Of a stretch of DNA of 64,000 bases, positions 16,703-24,604 are shown piece by piece. Position 1 is the first letter of the stretch; each line of letters opens with the position of its first letter. Made by a program: the position numbers and the translations under genes. The notes below the pieces were generated by a model that saw nothing but the letters and a program-made list of their open reading frames with translations, was not told where the DNA came from and did not search any database. Source of the stretch: Jiulongibacter sp024742395 (GTDB lineage: Bacteria; Bacteroidota; Bacteroidia; Cytophagales; Spirosomataceae); assembly GCA_965249455.1 (NCBI GenBank), contig OZ252236.1, positions 4,154,001-4,218,000 of the forward strand. The letters are read 5' to 3'.

Positions 16703-17773
16703 ATGTTTGATCATCAGAAAGTAAGAAGTTTTACCGAAGAGGTTTTTAAGGCTATTGGGTGCAGCGAAGAACACGCCAAGTTAGCGGCAGATGTTTTAAT
16801 TTCTGCAGATTTAAGCGGTGTCGACTCTCATGGAGTGGCCCGTCTGGCTGGTTATGTTCGCCTCTACGACCATGGTAGACTAAATCCTACTCCAGACATC
16901 AAGATCATTCATGAAACACCCTCTACTGCAACTGTAGATGGTGACAAAGGCCTTGGGCTTGTGGTAGCTCCATTTGCTATGAAAATAGCTAAGGAAAAGG
17001 CTGAGAAAGTGGGTAGCGGATGGGTTTCTGTCCAAAACTCCAATCATTTTGGAATTGCCGGTTACCACTCCTCTTTAGCCCTTCAAAACGATATGATAGG
17101 CTGGGCCATGACCAATGCTGCCCCACTGGTAGTACCTACTTTCTCAAAGGAAAAACTTCTGGGAACTAACCCAATCTCCGTGGCTATTCCTGCCAAAAAT
17201 CAACCGGCCTTTTTAGCTGACTTTGCTTCTACGGCCGTTGCTTATGGGAAAATGGAAATTTTACAAAGACAAGGCAAACCTGCTCCGCTGGGATGGGTTC
17301 AGGATGCTGACGGACAACCAACCACGAATAATAATGCGGTAAAAGAAGGTGGCGGACTTCTTCCTTTAGGCGGAAACCGTGAAAGCGGAAGCCACAAAGG
17401 TTACGGTTTAGGAGCCATTGTAGATATTTTTTCTGGTGTACTATCCGGTGCTAATTTTGGTCCTTGGGTACCCCCTTTTGCCACAGCGGGTTTTCATGGC
17501 GTGGCTGCCGAGCAAGTTGGAAAAGGTACAGGGCATTTCTTGGGTGCCATGCGAATCGATGGTTTCAGACCGGCTGATGAATTTAAAGAAAGTATGGATA
17601 CCTGGATAAACCGTTTCAGATCGGCTCCAGCGATAGATGGTGAAAAAGTACAAATTCCTGGTGATCAGGAAAGGAATTTCAAGGCAGAGCGATTAAAAAC
17701 GGGTTTGCCATTAAATGACAAGGTGGTGGAAAGCCTGGTAGAACTTAGTCAGAGATTTGGGATTGCATTCTAA
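16703..17773 (+). CDS. Ldh-family (malate/L-lactate/ureidoglycolate-type) dehydrogenase
   Basis: A 356-residue NAD(P)-dependent 2-hydroxyacid dehydrogenase of the LDH2/MDH2 fold, unrelated to classical lactate dehydrogenase. The family signature SGVDSHGVARLAGYVRLYDHG is near residue 38 (the His is catalytic), followed by NSNHFGIAGYHSSLAL and LLGTNPISVAIP. Several members act on malate, L-lactate, sulfolactate or ureidoglycolate and the sequence alone does not choose between them. It is monocistronic, divergent from the DUF4139 gene. Confidence 0.88.
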   Translation: MFDHQKVRSFTEEVFKAIGCSEEHAKLAADVLISADLSGVDSHGVARLAGYVRLYDHGRLNPTPDIKIIHETPSTATVDGDKGLGLVVAPFAMKIAKEKAEKVGSGWVSVQNSNHFGIAGYHSSLALQNDMIGWAMTNAAPLVVPTFSKEKLLGTNPISVAIPAKNQPAFLADFASTAVAYGKMEILQRQGKPAPLGWVQDADGQPTTNNNAVKEGGGLLPLGGNRESGSHKGYGLGAIVDIFSGVLSGANFGPWVPPFATAGFHGVAAEQVGKGTGHFLGAMRIDGFRPADEFKESMDTWINRFRSAPAIDGEKVQIPGDQERNFKAERLKTGLPLNDKVVESLVELSQRFGIAF

Positions 17774-17809
17774 TTATCAAGAACGTCTCCGTTTATTTGC
17801 CTTATTGGT

Positions 17810-18484
17810 TTAATCCAAACGTTTAAACATCAAATAGTCCAAATTCATTTGACCTGTAGATACGATTCTTAGCGTTAATACTTGCTTACCCTTTTTAAGC
17901 TCAAGCAATGAAATGCTTTCCAGGTAGTTCCAATGATGCCACTGTCTCCATTCAATGGTATCAGCTGATGCATAAGTAGAAGGGATGCTGAGTGGCCCAG
18001 TCTTATTTTTATTATTTATTGACAAAGAAATCTCAGCGTTTTGATTGGCTGTATACATTAAGCCAATTTGATATAATCCTTTCCTTTTAACATTCACAGT
18101 ATAGTTGGCCCATTCACCAGGCTGAGTCCAGCCAAGGTAGAGTTGATTCATTTTAGGTTCTATCAAATTGTGAGGACTGTCGTCAATTCCCCCACTTTTA
18201 GTATAAGAGATGTCTACTGCTTCATGCTTTCTAAATTCATTTAAATAAGCCCCATCTGCAGGATTTAATACTCCACTACCCAAGTTTGTACTATCTGAAT
18301 CATGAAATGAAACACCTTCACCTCCCATATCATAAAACTCACATTGAATACCGCCAGGAATAAGCTGAATAGGCATCTTATGTTTGTCATCTGTGTATGG
18401 CCGACCTGCATAATTTTTGAAGTATTTCTGTGAACAACTCGAAAACAGGGCAAGACACAAAATCATCAGTACGCTTTTTTTCAT
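17810..18484 (-). CDS. carbohydrate-binding (CBM6-like) lipoprotein
   Basis: A 224-residue protein with a lipoprotein signal peptide (LCLALFSSCSQ, Cys at the lipobox). The rest looks like a single carbohydrate-binding module of the CBM6/CBM35 type: GIQCEFYDMGGEGVSFHD at the start, AVDISYTKSG, GWTQPGEWANYTVNVKRKGLY in the middle and TLRIVSTGQMNLDYLMFKR at the end, the usual jelly-roll pattern. No catalytic domain is attached. A stand-alone sugar-binding surface lipoprotein is the most likely role, inferred from the fold only. Confidence 0.75.
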   Translation of the reverse strand: MKKSVLMILCLALFSSCSQKYFKNYAGRPYTDDKHKMPIQLIPGGIQCEFYDMGGEGVSFHDSDSTNLGSGVLNPADGAYLNEFRKHEAVDISYTKSGGIDDSPHNLIEPKMNQLYLGWTQPGEWANYTVNVKRKGLYQIGLMYTANQNAEISLSINNKNKTGPLSIPSTYASADTIEWRQWHHWNYLESISLLELKKGKQVLTLRIVSTGQMNLDYLMFKRLD

Positions 18485-18521
18485 TCTTCTTATTTAAAGA
18501 TACAGTACTGGAGTATCAGAT

Positions 18522-18956
18522 TTAGAGATATTTGACCATTTCATAATGATCAATTCCCACTTCTTGGAAGATGGGCTTTTCTGTCTTAGAATAACCTAAC
18601 TTCTCATAAAACCCTACTGCATAATGCCTTGCATTTAACTTCACTGTTTTAATGCCATTAACTAAGGCATGAGTTTCTAAAGCTTTAACTAGTTTTTTAC
18701 CAATTGCCATTCCTTGAAATTCTTCTGACACAGCCATTTGCCGTAGCTTTCCGTATTGTTCGGCAGGTGTTAAAACTACAACTCCTATTACCCTATCATT
18801 TACTATGGCAACGAAGTGAAACCAGTCTCCCTCCTTACTTAAATCATCATTCTTAATCGACAAACCTAAAGGTTGCCTTAGGACTATGTCACGTAACTCC
18901 AGCTCTTGAGTATAATGTGGGTTTGATGTATTTATAATTTCGATTTTGAAGTGCAT
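18522..18956 (-). CDS. GNAT family N-acetyltransferase
   Basis: A 144-residue protein with the GNAT acetyl-CoA loop in LRQMAVSEEFQGMAIGKKLV and the C-terminal strand-helix AVGFYEKLGYSKTEKPIF. The acceptor substrate is unknown. The open frame extends nine codons further upstream through a T-rich tract, but the ATG at 18956 (MHFKIEIINTS) begins the first beta strand and is the likelier start. Its neighbours give no functional clue. Confidence 0.85.
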   Translation of the reverse strand: MHFKIEIINTSNPHYTQELELRDIVLRQPLGLSIKNDDLSKEGDWFHFVAIVNDRVIGVVVLTPAEQYGKLRQMAVSEEFQGMAIGKKLVKALETHALVNGIKTVKLNARHYAVGFYEKLGYSKTEKPIFQEVGIDHYEMVKYL

Positions 18957-19108
18957 GCGTACAAAGCAGTTTTTTTTTTGCAATAAAGGAAAAAACTATT
19001 CTACGTCTTCAATTTCTCCTGAACTCTTTCGTCTTTTGTATCTGTTGATATAAACCAGAAGGGTCTCGGTCAGTTGACACAGCTTTTCTGTTATAAGTCT
19101 TAAAAAAT

Positions 19109-19978
19109 ATGAAAGTAAATGTAGGTCTGGTTCAGATGAGCTGCGTGGCAGATGTGGAAACGAATATCCTTAAAGCGATGGAGAAGGTGAAGGAGGCTGC
19201 CGCAAAAGGTGCCAATATCGTATGTCTTCAGGAACTCTTCACTTCGTTGTATTTCTGTGACATTGAAAGTCCGGAAAATTTTAATTTAGCAGAAGCCATT
19301 CCAGGACCTACCACTGAAAGGTTTGAAGCTTTGGCAAAAGAATTGGGTGTAGTCATTATAGCTTCACTTTTTGAAAAAAGAGCCAGGGGTTTATATCATA
19401 ATACCACGGCAGTTATTGACGCAGACGGTAAATACCTTGGTAAATACAGGAAAATGCATATCCCCGATGACCCGGGTTATTACGAAAAGTATTATTTCAC
19501 TCCAGGAGATCTGGGTTACAAAGTCTGGCATACCAAGTTCGGGAAACTAGGAGTTTTGATCTGTTGGGATCAATGGTATCCTGAGGCGGCAAGAATCACC
19601 TCTCTGATGGGGGCAGAAATCTTGTTTTACCCGACGGCCATTGGCTGGGATACAAACGAAACCTCAGAAGTTATTAACAAAGAACAGTACGAAGCCTGGC
19701 AAACTATTCAACGTAGTCATGCGGTTGCCAACGGCGTACATGTCGTATCAGTGAACCGAGTAGGGCGTGAAGCAGATCAACAATTTTGGGGTGGGTCATT
19801 TGTAGCCAACCCGCATGGAAGATTACTTTACCTGGCATCACATGACAAAGAAGAAGTGCATGTACAAGAGATAGACTCCGAGGTAACAGAATACTACCGT
19901 ACCACCTGGCCCTATTTTAGAGACAGACGCATAGATAGTTATGGCCCCATTGTTAAAAGATATATAGACGAAGATTAA
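19109..19978 (+). CDS. aguB: N-carbamoylputrescine amidase
   Basis: Carbon-nitrogen hydrolase superfamily enzyme that converts N-carbamoylputrescine to putrescine, CO2 and ammonia in the agmatine route. The 289 residues carry the Glu-Lys-Cys triad: Glu in CLQELFTSLYF, Lys in GKYRKMHIPDD and the nucleophile in LICWDQWYPEAAR. The flanking FYPTAIGWDTNE and YYRTTWPYFRDRRID segments are typical of this subfamily rather than of generic nitrilases. Its usual partner, agmatine deiminase (aguA), is not adjacent. Confidence 0.92.
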   Translation: MKVNVGLVQMSCVADVETNILKAMEKVKEAAAKGANIVCLQELFTSLYFCDIESPENFNLAEAIPGPTTERFEALAKELGVVIIASLFEKRARGLYHNTTAVIDADGKYLGKYRKMHIPDDPGYYEKYYFTPGDLGYKVWHTKFGKLGVLICWDQWYPEAARITSLMGAEILFYPTAIGWDTNETSEVINKEQYEAWQTIQRSHAVANGVHVVSVNRVGREADQQFWGGSFVANPHGRLLYLASHDKEEVHVQEIDSEVTEYYRTTWPYFRDRRIDSYGPIVKRYIDED

Positions 19979-20015
19979 TCAGAAGGCCAGACAAGCATTT
20001 TAAAGTCTTGAACGC

Positions 20016-20873
20016 CTACTTCAATATTTTTGAGATATCAACTATTTCAAAAACCGGATGGCTTTCCAGTATATCCCTGAAAATTTTTGCGTGAGCCGCA
20101 CCGTAAATTATCAAAATCCGCTTGTCTGTATTCTTGAGCTTAGAATACATGTTTTGAATGATTTTTAAATTCCTGTAATAATCTCTGGTGGTAAACTCGG
20201 CACCCAAACCCGCAGTATTGTTGTCCATCCAGCCTAAAACATTAAAGTATTGCAGTTTACGCAAAGACTCCTCCTCATTCATCTTAATCAGATGTTCTTT
20301 TAAAGGTAATTTCATCCAGGATTCATGCTCTGCAATGAATTCATTGAAGACTTTTGAAGCCAGTAAGTTTTGCTTAAAGAAATTATCATAATCAGGTCTT
20401 CTGGAAATTAATTCTTCAGAGAAAGCTTCCCATTTCTTTAAGGTCGCATCATTTGCATTTATTTTATTATGCTCAAAATTGATACAAGTCACACCATCAG
20501 TTCTCGGGTTTAGGGCAGCCACTCTTATGGCAATCTGAAAAATTTCATTCTCCAAAATTGTTCGGTTTGAAGGCATTACTCCTTTTAGATAATTAGTGTA
20601 GACTTCGTCCCACAATTCTTGACTTTCAGGAATATTTTCAACAAAAATCTGGTCAGGCTTAAATTCTGAGAGCTTTTTAACTACATCTCTAATTTCCCTT
20701 TGTCGTTTTCTGCTAAGTGGCGAGTCCATTCCACCATCTCTGTAATCACTGGTCTCTCCCAGGTGAAACGTTCCTAGAATCGCGACTTGAATTTTGTTAG
20801 GCACAAAATCTTGTGAAAATCCGTAGAAGGGAATTAAAGTGAGCAGAATGAAAACTTTTATACGCACGTTCAT
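20016..20873 (-). CDS. DUF5694 family secreted protein
   Basis: A 285-residue protein with a signal peptide (IKVFILLTLIPFYGFSQ). The first domain begins VAILGTFHLGETSDYRDGG and continues DQIFVENIPESQELWDEV, and the end has RILIIYGAAHAKIFRDIL; this layout resembles the TraB/GumN-like fold and corresponds to DUF5694. No function is established; a metal-binding hydrolase-like role is sometimes inferred for the superfamily. It is downstream of sufB on the same strand but separated by a terminator. Confidence 0.78.
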   Translation of the reverse strand: MNVRIKVFILLTLIPFYGFSQDFVPNKIQVAILGTFHLGETSDYRDGGMDSPLSRKRQREIRDVVKKLSEFKPDQIFVENIPESQELWDEVYTNYLKGVMPSNRTILENEIFQIAIRVAALNPRTDGVTCINFEHNKINANDATLKKWEAFSEELISRRPDYDNFFKQNLLASKVFNEFIAEHESWMKLPLKEHLIKMNEEESLRKLQYFNVLGWMDNNTAGLGAEFTTRDYYRNLKIIQNMYSKLKNTDKRILIIYGAAHAKIFRDILESHPVFEIVDISKILK

Positions 20874-20888
20874 GATGTAAATAAAGCA

Positions 20889-20913
20889 AAAAAGCTACCA
20901 TTGGTAGCTTTTT
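20889..20913 (-). terminator. terminator after sufB
   Basis: A near-perfect palindrome, AAAAAGCTACCA / TGGTAGCTTTTT with a single central base, so the real loop is the middle few bases. On the minus strand it is followed by a T run. It sits 22 bases past the sufB stop and before the DUF5694 gene. Confidence 0.85.
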
Positions 20914-20934
20914 AAGTTTATGTTTTTTAAAGGA

Positions 20935-22380
20935 TTACCCTACGGATCCTTCCAAAGAAATCTCTAACAATTTTTGTGCTTCAACAGCAAATTCCATTGG
21001 AAGCTGATTCAACACTTCCTTTGCATAACCGTTTACTATTAAGGCTACAGCTGCCTCGGTATCAATACCCCTTTGGTTGCAATAGAACAATTGATCTTCA
21101 CCAATTTTCGAAGTGGTAGCCTCATGTTCTACAGATGCCGAGGAGTTTTTCACCTCAATATATGGAAAAGTGTGTGCACCACACTGATCTCCCAATAACA
21201 TAGAGTCACATTGAGAGTAGTTCTTAGAATTCTCAGCTCTTTTGGCTATTTCTACTAACCCTCTGTATGAATTCTGACTTTTACCAGCCGAAATACCTTT
21301 AGAAACTATTCTACTTTTGGTGTTTTTACCAAGGTGAATCATTTTAGTTCCAGTATCTGCCTGCTGATAGTTGTTTGTCACCGCAACCGAATAAAACTCA
21401 CCAATGGAGTTATCTCCTTTAAGAATGACAGAAGGGTATTTCCATGTAACGGCAGACCCCGTTTCTACCTGAGTCCATGATATTTTTGAATTGTTACCAA
21501 AACACAAGCCTCTTTTTGTTACAAAATTAAAGACTCCACCTTTTCCGTTCTTGTCTCCAGGATACCAGTTTTGCACAGTAGAATACTTCACCTCTGCATT
21601 TTCTCCTGTGTAAATCTCTACTACAGCCGCATGAAGTTGGTTTTCGTCTCTCTGCGGAGCTGTACAGCCCTCAAGGTAACTTACATAACTATTATCTTCT
21701 GCAACAATTAGCGTACGCTCAAACTGACCCGTACCCGCTGCGTTGATTCTAAAATAGGTGCTTAATTCCATAGGGCATCTAACACCCTTAGGGATATAAC
21801 AAAATGACCCGTCAGAAAAAACTGCCGAATTCAAAGCAGCATAGAAATTATCTTTGACCGGTACCACTGAGCCAATGTATTTCTTGACCAAATCAGGGTG
21901 ATTTTCAATTGCCTCTGACATAGAGCAAAATATAATACCCTTTTTCCCAAGCTCTTCTTTGAAGGTAGTTGCCACAGAAACTGAGTCAATTACCGCATCT
22001 ACAGCCACACCCGACAAACGCTTTTGCTCATTTAAGGAAATACCTAAACGCTCAAAAGTTTTTCTCAACTCAGGGTCAACTTCGTCTAAACTATCAAGCG
22101 TTTTCTTTTGCTTAGGTGCTGAGTAATATTTGATGGCCTGAAAGTCAGGTTTTGGATAGGTCACATTAGCCCATTCAGGCTCTGTCATTTCCTGCCAAAC
22201 CTTGAAGGCTTTCAATCGCCAATTAAGCATCCATTCAGGCTCCTTTTTCTTGGCTGAAATAAATCTTACTATCTCCTCACTAAGTCCCGGAGGGGCTTCG
22301 TCAGCCTCAATATCAGTATAGAACCCATACTTATAGTCTGAGCCCGTTATCTCCTCCAGTAATTCTAAGTCTTTTCTCAT
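20935..22380 (-). CDS. sufB: Fe-S cluster assembly scaffold SufB
   Basis: Scaffold subunit of the SufBCD iron-sulfur assembly complex. The 481-residue length and motifs match: the N-terminal EPEWMLNWRLKAFKVW, central FSDGSFCYIPKGVRCP, and the C-terminal YRGLVEIAKRAENSKNYSQCDSMLLG and AHTFPYIEVKNSSASVEHEA, which include the conserved C-terminal Cys and His residues. A TATCTTTG -7-like box lies at 22447-22440. The usual sufC, sufD and sufS are not next to it: a terminator and an unrelated gene follow, so the suf operon is split in this genome. Confidence 0.96.
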   Translation of the reverse strand: MRKDLELLEEITGSDYKYGFYTDIEADEAPPGLSEEIVRFISAKKKEPEWMLNWRLKAFKVWQEMTEPEWANVTYPKPDFQAIKYYSAPKQKKTLDSLDEVDPELRKTFERLGISLNEQKRLSGVAVDAVIDSVSVATTFKEELGKKGIIFCSMSEAIENHPDLVKKYIGSVVPVKDNFYAALNSAVFSDGSFCYIPKGVRCPMELSTYFRINAAGTGQFERTLIVAEDNSYVSYLEGCTAPQRDENQLHAAVVEIYTGENAEVKYSTVQNWYPGDKNGKGGVFNFVTKRGLCFGNNSKISWTQVETGSAVTWKYPSVILKGDNSIGEFYSVAVTNNYQQADTGTKMIHLGKNTKSRIVSKGISAGKSQNSYRGLVEIAKRAENSKNYSQCDSMLLGDQCGAHTFPYIEVKNSSASVEHEATTSKIGEDQLFYCNQRGIDTEAAVALIVNGYAKEVLNQLPMEFAVEAQKLLEISLEGSVG

Positions 22381-22486
22381 GCTGTCTTAAATAAATACAC
22401 TCCACTTTATCAAACACCCCATCCGCCAATTGCGTTCTGCAAAGATAGACTTATTCTAAATAAATGCAGAGCTTATTGGCTTGCTC

Positions 22487-22966
22487 TTACTTAATTTGCT
22501 CGAAAGTCACAGTAACATCAAAAGTTTCACTGTTAACAGTAATAGTAGTAGTACCTGAAAAAGTAGCTTCAGTTACGGAACTGAGTACAAAAGTGGGCTT
22601 ATCAATAGTTCTGCCCAGAAAAATAAACTTATCAATAGTGATGCTACTCTCATCGGCAGCCAGCTGCCATGTGGCTTGTAAAATCAAGTCAGGGTCATCA
22701 GGAGAACACTTGCTGGCACCCTCTAAAAATGAATAGGAAAAGTCACTTCCCAAAACAATCTGGTTATCTGTAACACAAGGATTCTGTGAAGCTATAAGGT
22801 TCACTTCTACATCACCTTGCTTGGCAAAACCATCTTTCACCTGCCATGTCTTAGTTGAATTGTTCGTTAATAGCTCTAAAACTGAGCGAGTCTCTACTAC
22901 AGGATCCTTCTTGCATGAAACCCCAAGGATTAAAAATGAAAAGCAAAGAGCAAAAATTAATTTCAT
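22487..22966 (-). CDS. small lipoprotein of unknown function (lipocalin-like size)
   Basis: A 159-residue lipoprotein with a typical signal peptide and lipobox (FSFLILGVSCKKD). The mature part starts with a helix-like segment, ELLTNNSTKTWQVKDGFAKQ, and continues with alternating beta strands ending TVTFEQIK. The WQVKDG start and size resemble the lipocalin-like lipoproteins common in Bacteroidota, but I cannot confirm the family. The frame extends back to 23050 into lpxB; the ATG at 22966 begins the signal peptide and is chosen. Confidence 0.7.
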   Translation of the reverse strand: MKLIFALCFSFLILGVSCKKDPVVETRSVLELLTNNSTKTWQVKDGFAKQGDVEVNLIASQNPCVTDNQIVLGSDFSYSFLEGASKCSPDDPDLILQATWQLAADESSITIDKFIFLGRTIDKPTFVLSSVTEATFSGTTTITVNSETFDVTVTFEQIK

Positions 22967-23024
22967 GTTTCTATTCAATTTATTCTTTTTTGACAACTGA
23001 TTGGACGTGAACTTTAATGCGAGT

Positions 23025-24134
23025 TCATCGAAGCATTTTATATATTTCATTGGCTGCTTCTTCTGAGGCCTTGTGAATCCCGATTTTTGTTTTTAAGACA
23101 TCATAAGATTCTAACTGTTCATTTCTGATTTTAGTATCTTTTAAGAGGCCTCTTAATGATAAAATTAGCTGATGGCTTGAGTACTTATCCTGAATTAACT
23201 CTTCTACTGCCATCTTATCTAAAATTAAATTGACCAATGAAATGTACTTAACCTTAATCATGCTTTTGGCAATGAAATAGGTTAAGGCAGAAGTTCTATA
23301 AACTACAATTTGTGGTACTTTGAAAAGAGCCGTTTCTAAAGTAGCCGTGCCTGAAGTAACAATGGCCGCATCTGCAATCGACAAAAGATCATACGTTTGA
23401 TCAAAAACTAATTCGCAATTAGATATCCTGATAAAACCATCATAAAGGCTCTTGTTAATTTCGCTAACACCTGCCACGACAAAAAGAACATCAGAGAATT
23501 TTTCAGCAAGTAGTTTCATCTCTCCCACCATCCTCTCAATTTCTCCTTTTCTGCTTCCTGGTAACAATGCCACTACTTTCTCACATTCTTTGGGCAGAGA
23601 TTGCCGAAAGGTTGGATCTGGATTAAAATCATCAATTCTCTCTGTAAGCGGATTACCTACATATGCAGTCTTTATTCCTCTGGAGCTAAAGTAGTCCTTT
23701 TCAAATGGAAGAATAACCAAAAGCTTATCTACAACCTTTTTTATCGCTCTGTTCCTTGAGGAGTTCCATGCCCAGGTTTTAGGTGCTATATAATAAACTA
23801 CGGTAAACCCATTCTTTTTTGCCCATTTGGCAATCCTCATGTTAAATCCACTATTATCAACCAGTACAAGGACATCCGGATTAAATGTTAGAATCTGCTC
23901 TTTGCAGGTGGCAAATACTCTTCTTATTTCGCGTAATGACCAGAGAAAGTCTAAGCCCATGTAGGAAAGAACAGAGTAATGCTGCAGAATTTCTACTCCG
24001 GCATTCTCCATTTCACTTCCACCCCAACCTTTAAAGCTAACCTTGGCGTCTTTGACTTTCAGAGCCTTTACCAGGTTACCTGCATGTAGGTCACCCGATT
24101 TTTCACCTGCCAGAATGAAACATTTAGTCATCAT
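23025..24134 (-). CDS. lpxB: lipid-A-disaccharide synthase LpxB
   Basis: Glycosyltransferase of lipid A synthesis: condenses UDP-diacylglucosamine with lipid X at the inner membrane. The 369 residues open with the family signature FILAGEKSGDLHAGNLVKAL, followed by NPDVLVLVDNSGFNMRIAKW, YYIAPKTWAW, LLPGSRKGEIERM and IVTSGTATLETALFKVPQ. It starts with tandem ATGs at 24134/24131 overlapping the queD stop, so the two are translationally coupled. Presence of lpxB confirms a Gram-negative outer membrane. Confidence 0.96.
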   Translation of the reverse strand: MMTKCFILAGEKSGDLHAGNLVKALKVKDAKVSFKGWGGSEMENAGVEILQHYSVLSYMGLDFLWSLREIRRVFATCKEQILTFNPDVLVLVDNSGFNMRIAKWAKKNGFTVVYYIAPKTWAWNSSRNRAIKKVVDKLLVILPFEKDYFSSRGIKTAYVGNPLTERIDDFNPDPTFRQSLPKECEKVVALLPGSRKGEIERMVGEMKLLAEKFSDVLFVVAGVSEINKSLYDGFIRISNCELVFDQTYDLLSIADAAIVTSGTATLETALFKVPQIVVYRTSALTYFIAKSMIKVKYISLVNLILDKMAVEELIQDKYSSHQLILSLRGLLKDTKIRNEQLESYDVLKTKIGIHKASEEAANEIYKMLR

Positions 24135-24541
24135 TCGCCAAAATACTGTGCGTAGTGGTTTTCGGTTTCATGCAATTGAATCTCATAAAGATCCACTCCA
24201 TATCTTTCTTTAAGAACTGGTTTAAGTTTGTGCCAAATTGCTTTGGCAAAATTCTCAGTACTAGGTAACAATCCTTTCAAAAAGTCAACATCTTCGTTCA
24301 GGTATGTATGGTCAACCTTCGAAATTATCTCCTCTCTTACCAGGTCTTTTAGCTTCTTTAAGTCCATTACAAAGCCTGTATCTTCTGATACTTCACCTTG
24401 TACGGTCACATAAAGTTCCCAATTATGACCGTGCAGCCTGCTGCATGGCCCAAAAATTTCCCAATTCTTTTCCTCAGACCATTTATCATTGTAAAGTCTG
24501 TGAGCGGCATTAAAGTACTCTCTTCTAGTTATTCGTACCAT
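24131..24541 (-). CDS. queD: 6-carboxytetrahydropterin synthase / 6-pyruvoyl-tetrahydropterin synthase family
   Basis: A 136-residue T-fold enzyme. Zinc-binding histidines are in FNAAHRLYND and in the CSRLHGHNWEL segment; the CxxxHGH spacing (catalytic Cys followed by the His pair) fits QueD, which makes 6-carboxytetrahydropterin for queuosine. A PTPS-like role cannot be excluded by sequence alone. The ATG at 24541 (MVRITRREYFNAAH) is preferred to the longer frame. A TACTTTTG -7-like box (24567-24560) just upstream suggests its own promoter, though it also lies 63 bp after the TonB receptor gene. Confidence 0.88.
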   Translation of the reverse strand: MVRITRREYFNAAHRLYNDKWSEEKNWEIFGPCSRLHGHNWELYVTVQGEVSEDTGFVMDLKKLKDLVREEIISKVDHTYLNEDVDFLKGLLPSTENFAKAIWHKLKPVLKERYGVDLYEIQLHETENHYAQYFGE

Positions 24542-24604
24542 AGTATCTGAAAATTTGTGCAAAAGTAGCACTAATTTCTTTCATCTTTGAATGGTTCAGA
24601 ACAG

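Noticed and set aside
18996..19107. Minus-strand open frame with a coding-like tail (KLCQLTETLLVYINRYKRRK, ending IEDVE)
   Set aside because: No start codon was found, it runs into the antisense of the aguB gene, and no family is recognised. It may be a remnant or chance; not listed as a gene.
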